Positions 35,438 to 43,667 are shown, counted from the stretch's first letter. The stretch: DNA of 64,000 nt from Streptomyces capitiformicae (GCF_002214185.1 NZ_CP022161.1:7323486-7387485), one strand, 5' to 3'. Translations and numbers: made by a program. The notes: generated by a model from the sequence alone, not told the origin.

Positions 35438-36046
35438 TCAGATCGTGCCGTTGGCGATGGCGTCGAAGTCGACCTCGCCGGTCTTCTCCAGCATCGTGAT
35501 GTGGTCGAGCACGGTCTGGTTGGTGTCCGAGGCGAGCTGGCGCACCAGGGTGTTCTGGGTGCCGTTCCGCACCTGCCCGATCGCCGGGAAGATCTTGCCG
35601 TGGGCCGAGCGCAGCAGATTCGCCCACACCCGGTCGTACTGGTCGTCCGTGGCGTTGTTCATCTGCTGGAGCCAGGCCTGCTGCTGCGCGTTCGGCACGT
35701 TGGGCAGCTCGACGCCCAGCTGGGAGGCCACGTTCCGCACCCGCTCGTCGAGGTCCTTGTGACCCACGATCAGGTGGTCGGCGGCCTCCCTGACGGCCGG
35801 GCTGTCCGACCGCTGCATCGCCTGCTCGGCGGCCGGCAGCTCCCACAGTCCCGCCAGCCGTACCCGGACGATCAGGTCCCGGTCGGAAGCCGTCAGCGGA
35901 CCCCACTGGGTGTTCACCATGCCGGACGCCATGTTGGCCTGGGCGGTGCCCGACCGGTCGGCGTAGGACCATACGGGGAACGCCAGCGCGCCGACGGTGA
36001 CAACGAGGGCCAGGCTGGCGATGACCGAGCCGTTGAGACGCTGCAA
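35438..36046 (-). CDS. DUF4142 exported protein, paralogue 3 (short)
   Basis: A 202-aa protein with a hydrophobic N-terminus (GSVIASLALVVTVGALAFPVWSY) and a DUF4142 domain (SDRDLIVRVRLAGLWELPAAEQAMQ, DHLIVGHKDLDERVRNVASQLG). It ends right after the domain (FDAIANGTI) and lacks the Pro-rich tail of the other two. It starts at TTG 36046 with GGGAGG 6 nt upstream, the same layout as paralogue 2. Confidence 0.8.
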   Translation of the reverse strand: MQRLNGSVIASLALVVTVGALAFPVWSYADRSGTAQANMASGMVNTQWGPLTASDRDLIVRVRLAGLWELPAAEQAMQRSDSPAVREAADHLIVGHKDLDERVRNVASQLGVELPNVPNAQQQAWLQQMNNATDDQYDRVWANLLRSAHGKIFPAIGQVRNGTQNTLVRQLASDTNQTVLDHITMLEKTGEVDFDAIANGTI

Positions 36047-36066
36047 AGTGATCCTCCCGGGTGAAG

Positions 36067-36083
36067 CCAACTGGTCGTTGGGG
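36067..36083 (-). promoter_or_regulatory. Leader palindrome of DUF4142 paralogue 3
   Basis: CCAACTGGTCGTTGGGG differs by one base from the element before paralogue 2 and begins 21 bp upstream of the TTG start. A weaker version (CCAACTGCCGTACGGGG) occurs upstream of paralogue 1 near 32762. Confidence 0.5.
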
Positions 36084-36220
36084 CAGTTACATGGCCAGTG
36101 CAGGAAGGTACGTACGGGGAGCCCGGGGTGTTCAACGACCTTTGCACGGGCCGAGAACGCCCAGTTCGGTGGGCGGACGCCTCACGAGAACTCGGGCCGG
36201 ACAGCCCCCGTGGCGTCGTC

Positions 36221-36273
36221 GCGTTGTTCGGGAGTTGTTTGTTCGGCACCGGTGCCCCGAACGCGAACAACGC
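36221..36273. promoter_or_regulatory. Nested palindromes upstream of a secreted-protein gene
   Basis: An outer perfect 10-bp inverted repeat GCGTTGTTCG (36221-36230) / CGAACAACGC (36264-36273) encloses GTTCGGCACCGGTGCCCCGAAC (36241-36262), whose core GGCACCGGTGCC is a perfect palindrome. It lies 52-104 bp before the ATG at 36325. It could be an operator or a cruciform-type regulatory hairpin. Confidence 0.5.
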
Positions 36274-36324
36274 CCGGGCCCCTACACCTGGAGGTGACCG
36301 GTACCGTCGATCAAAGGAGAACCC

Positions 36325-36747
36325 ATGAAGAAGGCAATCCCGCTCAAGCGGATGACGGCCGCGGCCACCGCAGGTTCCGCGCTCCTCACCGCCGGTCTCC
36401 TCGCCGCAGGGCCCGCGCAGGCGGCGACGCCGGAAACGAACTCCCCCGTAAGCGCCCTGGCCTGCGTGGTCGATCTGGACCCGCCGACCAGGGGCGGGGC
36501 CGGGGTGACCGCCTTGATCCGCACCAGCGGCTGCAGTCAGGGCGTCAAGTGGACCGCCAAGCTCCAGAGCTCCCGCTGGTGGGGCTGGGCCGATGACGCC
36601 GAGCAGACCTGGAACGGCAGCCAGTCGCGTCGGCTCACCGCGGGATGCGCCGGGGTCCACGACCACAGGGTCATCGTGCAGGCCGTCGTCGACGGCCAGG
36701 GCAGCCCGTGGAAGGTAGGACCCAAGGCCACGCTCAACTGCGGCTGA
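36325..36747 (+). CDS. Small secreted protein with four cysteines
   Basis: A 140-aa protein with a Sec signal peptide (MKKAIPLKRMTAAATAGSAL..., cleavage near AQA-ATPE). The mature ~105 residues have four Cys (ALACVV, TSGCSQ, TAGCAG, LNCG), an even set suited to two disulfides, and a Trp-rich centre (SSRWWGWADDAEQTWNG). AAAGGAG precedes the ATG by a normal distance. No family is recognised. It lies divergent from the DUF4142 genes behind a large palindrome. Confidence 0.7.
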   Translation: MKKAIPLKRMTAAATAGSALLTAGLLAAGPAQAATPETNSPVSALACVVDLDPPTRGGAGVTALIRTSGCSQGVKWTAKLQSSRWWGWADDAEQTWNGSQSRRLTAGCAGVHDHRVIVQAVVDGQGSPWKVGPKATLNCG

Positions 36748-36817
36748 TCCCGATCACCCGGACCGCCCGTGCGGGGCGGTCCGGCGACCGGGCCGCACGG
36801 GGAATCCACACAGCTGT

Positions 36818-37537
36818 TCAGCCGCGCAGCGCCGGATGGTCCGCGACGACCGTGCACGAGCCCGGGGCGATCTCCGTGAAGCCCGCGTCGCGCACGAGCG
36901 GCAGGCCGGAGGCGGTGAGGCCGGGCCAGTCGGCCGGGGTGGCGGTGCGGACGGCGAGGGGGAAGCCGGCATCGTGCCAGGCGGTGCGGGCCTCCTCGGA
37001 GAGGGCCCACCAGGCGAGTTGGGCGCCGTGGCCGGCCTGGGCCATGGCCTTGCCGGCGGACATGTCGAGGTCCGGGCTCATCCAGATGACCGGGGCGGAG
37101 AGGTCGGGCTCGGCCGGGGATTCCGGGTCGTCGAGGTCCGTGCCGGACACCTGGAGACGGGCCAGGTCCTTGGGCCAGCCGTCGAGGGGGACCGGCGGAA
37201 AGACGCGCACCTCCGCCGACTTGCCCGTCACCGTGATCCCGGGCAGCGCCTCGGCCCGCCGCCACTCCGCGCCACGCGCCCGCCGGACCACCTTGCGGAT
37301 CCGGGCGTCCTGCCAGTCCCGCATCGCCTCGGCCCACTCTCCCGCGCCCACCGACCGCTCGTCGCTGAGCATCACCAGCACCGCCCGCGCCGCCGTCTCC
37401 AACGCGTCCGTACGCGCCGGGGGCGACGCCTTCTCGATGTGCACGACCAGCGGCAGCACGAACTGCGGTGCCTCGTCGCGGGAGGTCCGCTCGTGCCGGA
37501 AGGGGCTGTCCTGGGAGTTCGGGTCACCGGTGCTCAC
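36818..37537 (-). CDS. PTH2-like peptidyl-tRNA hydrolase domain protein
   Basis: A 239-aa protein. The N-terminal half begins APQFVLPLVVHIEKASPPAR and is variable; the C-terminal half carries the PTH2 pattern (SPDLDMSAGKAMAQAGHGAQLAWWAL) with the Lys-x-x-x-Gln-x-x-His arrangement. PTH2 enzymes recycle peptidyl-tRNA by ester hydrolysis. Whether this actinobacterial variant does so is inference. Start GTG 37537. It is divergent from an ABC ATPase gene with 81 bp between starts. Confidence 0.65.
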   Translation of the reverse strand: MSTGDPNSQDSPFRHERTSRDEAPQFVLPLVVHIEKASPPARTDALETAARAVLVMLSDERSVGAGEWAEAMRDWQDARIRKVVRRARGAEWRRAEALPGITVTGKSAEVRVFPPVPLDGWPKDLARLQVSGTDLDDPESPAEPDLSAPVIWMSPDLDMSAGKAMAQAGHGAQLAWWALSEEARTAWHDAGFPLAVRTATPADWPGLTASGLPLVRDAGFTEIAPGSCTVVADHPALRG

Positions 37538-37582
37538 CCGCCCAGTCTGCCAGCCGGAAGATCCGTTCCCGGATGGGCCGCC

Positions 37583-37607
37583 CGTACAGCCGTACGACGG
37601 TTGTACG
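37583..37607. promoter_or_regulatory. 25-bp palindrome before the ABC ATPase gene
   Basis: CGTACAGCCGT (37583-37593) and ACGGTTGTACG (37597-37607) are inverted copies with one mismatch around ACG. It ends 11 bp before the ATG at 37619, in the core promoter or leader, and also lies upstream of the divergent PTH2-like gene. The form suits a GntR- or TetR-type repressor; none is adjacent. Confidence 0.5.
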
Positions 37608-37618
37608 AGGATGGGGGC

Positions 37619-38545
37619 ATGGGACGTGAGTTACTGCTGAGTCTGGAAGGTGTCGGCCGCCGCTACGGGTTCCGGGGGCCGTGGATCCTGCGCGGCGTCG
37701 ACCTCGCCGTCGCCCCCGGCGCGCTGATCCGCGTGGAGGGCGCCAACGGCACCGGCAAGTCGACGCTGCTGCGTGTCCTCGCCGGGATCGACGCCCCCAC
37801 GGAGGGCCGGATGGCGGGGCGCCCGCGAACGGCGTACGTTCCCGAGCGCTTCCCCGCCGCGCTGCCGTTCACCGCCGCCGAGTACCTCACTCACCTCGGC
37901 GCTGTCCACGGCCTTGACCGCCCTGCCGCCGCCCGTGCCGCCGACGACTGGCTGGAACGCTTCGGAGCCGCCGAGTACGCCCGTACGCCGATGGCCCAGC
38001 TCTCCAAGGGCAGCAGCCAGAAGGTCGCCGTCGCCCAAGCGCTCCTCGCGGAACCGGAGTTGCTCGTCCTCGACGAGGCGTGGACCGGCCTCGACGCCGA
38101 CGCCCGCGAGGAGTTGGAGCGGGTGGTCGTCGAGCGGACCGCGGCCGGGGCCGCCGTGGTGTTCGTCGACCACGATCCGCGTCGGCTGGCGGGGGTGCCG
38201 GACGCGACCTACGCGGTTGCCGGGGGCGCCCTCAACCTCCGTACGGGGGCGGGGACTTCGGAAGGGGTGGGCGAGGGCCCTGCGGTGGTCGTCGAGGCGC
38301 GCGGACCCTCTCGTGCGCAAGTACCGGATGAGGTGGTGAAGTTGGCGGCCGATGTGGAGGAGACAGGCGCCGGCAGCCACCGGTTCTCCGTTCCGGAGGC
38401 GGGGTCGGATGCCTTGCTGAGGGCGTTGCTGAGGGCTCGGCCGCCGTGGCATGTGGTGAGTGTGGGGCCCGGGAAAGCGATGGCAGAACCGGAAGAGGAA
38501 AGCGAACCGGAAGTGACCGGCGAACTGGAAGTGGAACGCTCCTGA
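37619..38545 (+). CDS. ABC transporter ATP-binding protein
   Basis: A 308-aa ATPase with Walker A GANGTGKST, a slightly unusual signature LSKGSSQK, and Walker B LLVLDEAWTGLDAD followed by the H-loop VFVDHD. About 80 extra C-terminal residues (acidic, Glu/Pro-rich end) follow the core. ATG 37619 is chosen; the frame upstream is only the antisense of the neighbouring gene. It is coupled to a small membrane protein gene (TGATG, 1-nt overlap), so it is probably a drug- or lipid-type exporter. Substrate unknown. Confidence 0.82.
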   Translation: MGRELLLSLEGVGRRYGFRGPWILRGVDLAVAPGALIRVEGANGTGKSTLLRVLAGIDAPTEGRMAGRPRTAYVPERFPAALPFTAAEYLTHLGAVHGLDRPAAARAADDWLERFGAAEYARTPMAQLSKGSSQKVAVAQALLAEPELLVLDEAWTGLDADAREELERVVVERTAAGAAVVFVDHDPRRLAGVPDATYAVAGGALNLRTGAGTSEGVGEGPAVVVEARGPSRAQVPDEVVKLAADVEETGAGSHRFSVPEAGSDALLRALLRARPPWHVVSVGPGKAMAEPEEESEPEVTGELEVERS

Positions 38546-39216
38546 TGACCGCCCTCCTCCGCTACCAGGCCGCCCTCCTGCTCCGCTCCCAGCGCTGGTT
38601 GCCGCCCGTCATCCTGTACGCGGCCTTCCTCGCCATCGGGGTGCAGAGCGGGCAGCCGGTGCTCGACTCGCTCGGCTACACGGCGGCCGCGCTGCTGCCC
38701 GTGGCCGCCTGGCTGGTACGTATCTGCGCCACCAACGAGCCGCCCGCGGCCCGGAGTTGTACGGGAGCGGCGGCCGGACCGGGCCGGGCGCACCTGGCGT
38801 GTCTGCTGGTCGCGCTCTCGGCGGCCGTGCTTCTCGGCGCGGCGGCCACAGCCTTCGTCACGATCATCAGCGCTCCCACGAGCACGGACCACCAGACGCG
38901 TATCGAGGCGGTCCCGGCGGCCGGCGCCGGGCTTCTCGCGGCCCTCGTCTGCGCCCTCCTCGGCGCGGCCGTCGGTACGCTCACGAACTGGCCGCTTCTG
39001 CGCTCGCCGGGCCAGGCCGTCCCCGCGCTCCTCCTCGGCGCGCTGCTGGCCCTGGTGCTCGCGGGCTCCCCGGCCCGCGCGGCGGTCACGTCCCTGGTCG
39101 AAGGCTCGCAGCACGCGACCGTCCCGGTCCCCGTCCTGCCCCTGGTCGCCGCCGCGCTGCTCACGGCGGTGGCGATCGCCGTGGCCTGCGCCCTGACGAC
39201 CCGCCGCTCACCCTGA
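38545..39216 (+). CDS. ABC-2-like membrane protein partner of the ATPase
   Basis: A 223-aa protein with about six hydrophobic stretches ([85 protein letters not shown]). ATG 38545 overlaps the ATPase stop by 1 nt. It presumably is the permease subunit of an exporter. It overlaps the convergent zinc-ribbon gene by 9 nt at its 3' end. Confidence 0.75.
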   Translation: MTALLRYQAALLLRSQRWLPPVILYAAFLAIGVQSGQPVLDSLGYTAAALLPVAAWLVRICATNEPPAARSCTGAAAGPGRAHLACLLVALSAAVLLGAAATAFVTIISAPTSTDHQTRIEAVPAAGAGLLAALVCALLGAAVGTLTNWPLLRSPGQAVPALLLGALLALVLAGSPARAAVTSLVEGSQHATVPVPVLPLVAAALLTAVAIAVACALTTRRSP

Positions 39217-39402
39217 ACAGGCGTTGCGCTCGGCCTCCCGCCACTCGCACACCGGGCACAGGGTGATCCCCTTGTACGACTCCGGGTACTCGGTGGGCTC
39301 CTGGCACAGCACACAGGCGGCGAAGGGCGGCCCGGCGGCTGGGGTGAGGGTTGGCTCCGGGTTCGGCTCGGTGGCCGGTTCGGTTCCGCAGTAATCGCTC
39401 AT
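39208..39402 (-). CDS. Small zinc-ribbon-like protein
   Basis: A 64-aa protein with two CxxC pairs, CVLCQEP and CPVCEW, separated by about 20 residues, which fits a one-zinc ribbon. The first third is Pro/Glu/Thr-rich. It lies 36 bp upstream of the deacetylase gene on the same strand. Function unknown; similar mini zinc-ribbon proteins are common in Streptomyces. Confidence 0.6.
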   Translation of the reverse strand: MSDYCGTEPATEPNPEPTLTPAAGPPFAACVLCQEPTEYPESYKGITLCPVCEWREAERNACSG

Positions 39403-39438
39403 ATGTCCAGCGTAGGTCGGGTGACTCCAGAAGCGGGT

Positions 39439-40290
39439 TTACTGCGCGGCCGCCGCCGCCCCCACCAGCTCCGACACCTTCACGAACCGGAAACCCCGCT
39501 TCCGCAGCTCCGGCACGATCATCCGTACGGCCCTCTCCGTGACCGGCGCGGCACTCCGCGTGCAGTGCATGACGACGACGGATCCCGGCCGCACGCCCTC
39601 CACCACCTCCCGGGCCACCGCGTCCGCGTCCGTCGCGAAGGCGTCCCCGCTCACCACGTCCCACTGCACCGCCGTCACCCCGGACGCGTTCAACCGCCGC
39701 AGCGCGCGCCCGTCGTAGCAGCCGCCGGGGAACCGGAAGTACGGCATCGGCTCCGGGACACCCGCCTCCCGGAACACGGTGTACGCCCGCTCCAGGTCCG
39801 CCCGCATACGCTCCGGCGCCATCGTCGGCAGGCCGTAGCAGTCGTCGGTGAAGGCGTAGTGGCTGTACGAGTGGTTCGCGACCTCGAACAACGGGTCCCG
39901 CCCGATCGACCGCGCCTGGATCGGGTACTCCTCGGCCCACCGCCCCGTCATGAACACCGTCGCCGGGACCTTCAGCTGCCGCAGCGCGGCGATGAGCTCC
40001 GGATTGTCGAACCGCTCACCCGCGGCGGCCCTGGCTCCCTGCCCTGCGGTCATGTCCGCGTCGAACGTCAGCGCGACCGTCTTGTCCGTGCCCGTGCGGG
40101 GGCCGTGCTCGAAGACGGGAGTCAGCCCGGCCGGCCCCGGCGCGAGCGTGGGCGGCCGGGACGCGGTGACCGTCGAGGGGCGGGTCACGACGGTACGGGA
40201 CGCGGACTGTGGCGCCCCGCAGGCGACGAGGGCGGCGCCGAGCGCGCCGAGTGCGCAGAGCGCTGTGATTCTTCGTGCAGGACTGATCAC
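39439..40290 (-). CDS. Polysaccharide deacetylase (NodB domain) lipoprotein
   Basis: A 283-aa carbohydrate-esterase-4 enzyme. The lipobox LVAC puts Cys at residue 24, so it is anchored on the cell surface. NodB motifs are intact: TFDAD (catalytic base and metal Asp), NHSYSHY (metal histidines), FRFPGG and the late VVMHC. It likely de-N-acetylates peptidoglycan or another surface polysaccharide. Start GTG 40290. Confidence 0.85.
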   Translation of the reverse strand: MISPARRITALCALGALGAALVACGAPQSASRTVVTRPSTVTASRPPTLAPGPAGLTPVFEHGPRTGTDKTVALTFDADMTAGQGARAAAGERFDNPELIAALRQLKVPATVFMTGRWAEEYPIQARSIGRDPLFEVANHSYSHYAFTDDCYGLPTMAPERMRADLERAYTVFREAGVPEPMPYFRFPGGCYDGRALRRLNASGVTAVQWDVVSGDAFATDADAVAREVVEGVRPGSVVVMHCTRSAAPVTERAVRMIVPELRKRGFRFVKVSELVGAAAAAQ

Positions 40291-40341
40291 CCGATGAACG
40301 TAAGCGGGCGAGCCGGTCGGATTGTCCGTTCAGCTACCCGT

Positions 40342-40443
40342 TTACCTGGAGTCCGGCATGAAGTCACTCGCGTGGGTGACGAAGGAGGTCCAGGCGGCGA
40401 GGGAGAGGATCAGCTCCGGGCTGGTGGACAGCTTGTCACTCGA
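40342..40443 (-). pseudogene. Possible C-terminal remnant of a DUF397-like gene
   Basis: On the minus strand a 33-codon open stretch ends LAAWTSFVTHASDFMPDSR then TAA. The 'aaW-sFv' pattern resembles the end of DUF397 proteins. There is no ATG or GTG start and an in-frame stop just upstream, where SPFH coding begins. It may be chance or a decayed fragment. Confidence 0.2.
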
Positions 40444-41335
40444 TCAGGCCCGGGGCGGTCGGCGGAGTTCCGGGTGGGGTGTCCAGTGTGGGGTCGAGAG
40501 GTTGCTCGGTCTGCTGGGGTGGGGTGGCGGGTGGCTCCTGGAAGCGCGGGGGTGCGGCGGCGTCCGGGTGCGGCTTGTCCTGGCCCCGCTCCAGGAACCT
40601 CAGCAGCTCCACCGGGATGGGCAGGACCAGGGTGGAGTTCTTCTCCGCCGCCACCGCCATCACTGTCTGGAGCAGTCGCAGCTGGAGTGCGGACGGGGCG
40701 TCGGCCATCTGGTGGGCGGCTTCCGCGAGTTTTCGGGAGGCCTGGAGTTCGGCGTCGGCGTTGATGATGCGGGCGCGGCGTTCGCGGTCGGCCTCGGCCT
40801 GGCGGGCCATCGAGCGCTTCATCGTCTCCGGCAGGGAGACGTCCTTGATCTCTACGCGGTCCACCTGGATGCCCCAGCCGACGGCCGGGCTGTCGATCAT
40901 CAGTTCCAGGCCCTGGTTGAGTTTCTCGCGGTTGGAGAGGAGGTCGTCCAGGTCGCTCTTGCCGATGATCGAGCGGAGGGAGGTCTGGGCCATCTGGGAG
41001 ACGGCGAACTTGTAGTCCTCGACCTTGATCAGGGCGTTCGCGGCGTCGACGACCTTGAAGTACACGACCGCGTCCACGCGGACGGTCACGTTGTCGCGGG
41101 TGATGCCTTCCTGGGCGGGGACCGGCATCGTGACGATCTGCATGTTCACCTTGCGGATGTGGTCGATGCCGGGGACGACCATGGTGAAGCCCGGGGAGCG
41201 GGGTTGGCCGAGGAGGCGGCCGAGGCGGAAGACCACGCCGCGTTCGTACTGTTTGACGACTCGGGCTGCGGCCGCGACGTACAGCACGGCTGCGGCGCCG
41301 GTTGCTGCGACAGCCGCGAGCAGTTCTTCGACCAT
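40436..41335 (-). CDS. SPFH/band 7 (stomatin/slipin-like) membrane protein
   Basis: A 299-aa protein with an N-terminal membrane hairpin (AAVAATGAAAVLYVAAAARVV), the slipin motif VVKQYERGVVFRLGR, a full band 7 domain (PGFTMVVPGIDHIRKVNMQ... VEIKDVSLPETMKRSMARQAEAD) and a Pro-rich tail. Such proteins oligomerise on membranes and organise microdomains or proteases. No NfeD-type protease gene is beside it, as would be common for slipins. ATG 41335 has AAGGGGG 6 nt upstream. Confidence 0.87.
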   Translation of the reverse strand: MVEELLAAVAATGAAAVLYVAAAARVVKQYERGVVFRLGRLLGQPRSPGFTMVVPGIDHIRKVNMQIVTMPVPAQEGITRDNVTVRVDAVVYFKVVDAANALIKVEDYKFAVSQMAQTSLRSIIGKSDLDDLLSNREKLNQGLELMIDSPAVGWGIQVDRVEIKDVSLPETMKRSMARQAEADRERRARIINADAELQASRKLAEAAHQMADAPSALQLRLLQTVMAVAAEKNSTLVLPIPVELLRFLERGQDKPHPDAAAPPRFQEPPATPPQQTEQPLDPTLDTPPGTPPTAPGLIE

Positions 41336-41544
41336 GACGACCCCCTTGAGTCGTCCCGTATTGCCGCGAATCCCACGATATGCCCGGGACTGGGGGCTGG
41401 TCGACCGGCGGCTGGGGCTGGGCGGGGATTGGAGACGCTTGCCGGCGCTGACAGGGTGCCGCTGCGCCCACCGGTGCCGCCCCGGCGGCACGACTGCCCG
41501 CAGCTGTGCATGGCTGGGACGGCACGGGTGGGGTGCGGGTGGGG

Positions 41545-43071
41545 TCAGGGCGTTCCCGACGTGGACTTCACCAGGTCCGGGCCCGTTACCCTGACCGGCT
41601 CTGTGCCTGTCGCGCTGTGGCGCTCCGCCCAGGTTTCGAGGGCGGTACGGCAGGCGTGGTCCAGGTGGTGGAGGCCGGAGAGGTGGAGTTCTACGGGGCG
41701 GTCCTGGGGGAGGGACTCCAGGTTGTCGAGGATCTTCGGGAGACGGAGGAACGTGGCGTTGCCGGAGAGGTACGCCTGGACCGGGCCGGCGCCCTTGTCG
41801 ATGACCTCCAGCTTGATGTGTGAGGCCTCCCAGGCGGTCTTGGCCACGGACAGGGCCAGGCCGATGAGCACGCCTTCGAACATGTTCACCGCGACGATCG
41901 CCACAGCCGTGGTGACCAGGATCAGCGCCTCGCCCCGGTGTGCCCGCCAGAGCGAGACCGTCTCGCGGAACGGGATCAGCTTCCAGCCCGCGTGGACAAG
42001 GATGCCGGCCAGGGCGGGGAGCGGGATCAGCGCGAGGGCGCCCGGGAGGAGGGCCGCGAACAGGAGGAGCCAGACGCCGTGCAGGACGCGGGACGCCTTG
42101 GTCTTCGCGCCGGCCTGGAGATTGGCGGAGCTGCGTACGATCACCGCCGTCATCGGCAGCGCGCCCAGCAGCCCGCACACCGTGTTGCCGGCGCCCTGGG
42201 CCATCAGCTCCTTGTCGTACTCGGTACGTGGCCCGTCGTGCAGCCGGTCCACTGCCGCCGCGCTGAACAGGCTCTCGGCGGAGGCGATGAGGGTGAAGGC
42301 GAGGATCGTGCCGATGACGGCGACGTCCGCCAGTTGACCGAAGGCGTCCGGGCCCGGCGGCTGGATGGCTTCCAGCAGGCCCTTCACCTCGACGTTCGCC
42401 ACCGGCAGGCTGAACGCCGACGAGGCGGCCGTGGCCAGGACGACCGCGGCGAGGGCGCCGGGCACCACCTGGACCTTCTTCGGCAGCCGCTTCCACAGCA
42501 CCAGCACCGCGACGGTGCCCGCGCCCAGGGCGAGGGAGGCGAGTGCCGTGGTGGAGGCCATGGCGTCGACGAAGGCACCGGGCAGCCCGGCGATCTTGTC
42601 GAGGCCGGAGGCCGGAGCCTTCAGGCCGGCCGCCGCGTACAGCTGGCCCGCGATGATCACGAGCCCGATACCGGCCAGCATGCCCTCGACGACGGAGACG
42701 GATATCGCGCGGAACCAACGGCCTAACCTCAGTGCGCCCATGGCGAGTTGAAGCAGACCGGCGGCCAGCACGATGACACCCAGCGCGGGCAGCCCGAACT
42801 GGCGCACCGCCTCGAAGACCAGCACGGTCAGACCGGCCGCCGGGCCGGAGACCTGCAGACTGCTGCCGGGCATCATCCCGGCGACGATGCCGCCCACGAT
42901 GCCGGTGACCAGGCCGAGTTCGGCCGGTACCCCGGAGGCGACGGCCACGCCCACGCACAGCGGCAGGGCGACCAGGAACACGACGAGCGACGCGGCGAAG
43001 TCCTGCCGCAGGTAAGGGAACTTGGAGCGGGTGGGGGGCATGGAGGTCGTGGAACGCGTTGCGGAGGTCAT
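41545..43071 (-). CDS. SulP-family anion transporter with STAS domain
   Basis: A 508-aa transporter with 10-12 hydrophobic segments (FPYLRQDFAASLVVFLVALP near the start, then MMPGSSLQVSGPAAGLTVLV) and a short C-terminal STAS domain (LEVIDKGAGPVQAYLSGNAT..., ELHLSGLHHLDHACRTAL). ATG 43071 is the natural start; the upstream open frame overlaps the carbonic anhydrase. It is 17 bp downstream of that gene and evidently co-transcribed, which suggests bicarbonate rather than sulfate as substrate, as seen for other SulP-carbonic anhydrase pairs. Confidence 0.85.
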   Translation of the reverse strand: MTSATRSTTSMPPTRSKFPYLRQDFAASLVVFLVALPLCVGVAVASGVPAELGLVTGIVGGIVAGMMPGSSLQVSGPAAGLTVLVFEAVRQFGLPALGVIVLAAGLLQLAMGALRLGRWFRAISVSVVEGMLAGIGLVIIAGQLYAAAGLKAPASGLDKIAGLPGAFVDAMASTTALASLALGAGTVAVLVLWKRLPKKVQVVPGALAAVVLATAASSAFSLPVANVEVKGLLEAIQPPGPDAFGQLADVAVIGTILAFTLIASAESLFSAAAVDRLHDGPRTEYDKELMAQGAGNTVCGLLGALPMTAVIVRSSANLQAGAKTKASRVLHGVWLLLFAALLPGALALIPLPALAGILVHAGWKLIPFRETVSLWRAHRGEALILVTTAVAIVAVNMFEGVLIGLALSVAKTAWEASHIKLEVIDKGAGPVQAYLSGNATFLRLPKILDNLESLPQDRPVELHLSGLHHLDHACRTALETWAERHSATGTEPVRVTGPDLVKSTSGTP

Positions 43072-43088
43072 TTCGGGTGCTCCGCCGC

Positions 43089-43667
43089 TCACAGCGTCTC
43101 GAACTTGTCGGTGTCCGCGCGGTGTTCGCGTACGGCGCCGGTGTGGACCTCGTAGTACCAGCCATGGAGGCGGAGTGTGCCGGCCGCGAGGCGCTTCTCC
43201 ACGCACGGATAGGAGCGCAGGCGCAGAAGCTGGCTGAGGATGTGGTTCTGGACGCCGTCGGCGACCGTCGGGTCCTCAATTGCCCCTTCCGGGCGGGGGG
43301 TCGCGTGGGTGAGCCAGTCGCGTACGGCGGGTACGGCGTCGAGATCGTCGCCGCGCACCAGTGCGCCGACGGCACCGCAGTGCGAGTGTCCGCAGACCAC
43401 GATGTCGGTGACGCCGAGCACCTCCACGGCGTACTCGATGGTGGCGGTCTCGCCGGTGGGGCGGTCCGGGGTGTAGGGGGGAACGATGTTGCCGGCGGTG
43501 CGCAGTTCGAAGAGCTCGCCGGGGCGGGCGCCCGTGATCAGGGCGGGGACGACCCGGGAATCGGAGCAGGTGATGAACAGGACCTCGGGGGACTGGCCTT
43601 CGGCCAGCCTGGCGAACTCCTCAGGGCGCTGTCCGAACGTACGGGCGTTGTCGATGAGGGGCTGCAT
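43089..43667 (-). CDS. Beta-class carbonic anhydrase
   Basis: A 192-aa enzyme interconverting CO2 and bicarbonate. Zinc ligands and the Asp-Arg dyad are present: ITCSDSRVVP, and CGHSHCGAVGAL with the second Cys and His. ATG 43667 has AGGAGGAG about 10 nt upstream. It is first in an operon with a SulP transporter, and a perfect 16-bp tandem repeat sits in its promoter. Confidence 0.92.
   Translation of the reverse strand: MQPLIDNARTFGQRPEEFARLAEGQSPEVLFITCSDSRVVPALITGARPGELFELRTAGNIVPPYTPDRPTGETATIEYAVEVLGVTDIVVCGHSHCGAVGALVRGDDLDAVPAVRDWLTHATPRPEGAIEDPTVADGVQNHILSQLLRLRSYPCVEKRLAAGTLRLHGWYYEVHTGAVREHRADTDKFETL

Noticed and set aside
32979..36747. MNIO-RiPP biosynthetic cluster with the four-cysteine secreted protein as substrate.
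   Set aside because: The secreted protein is 2 kb away on the opposite strand with an ordinary Sec signal, and no separate MNIO partner protein or Cys-rich precursor is next to the enzyme. Evidence is too thin to claim it.
41545..43206. Start of the SulP gene at 43206.
   Set aside because: It would overlap the carbonic anhydrase coding region by more than 100 bp; ATG 43071 gives the usual N-terminus.
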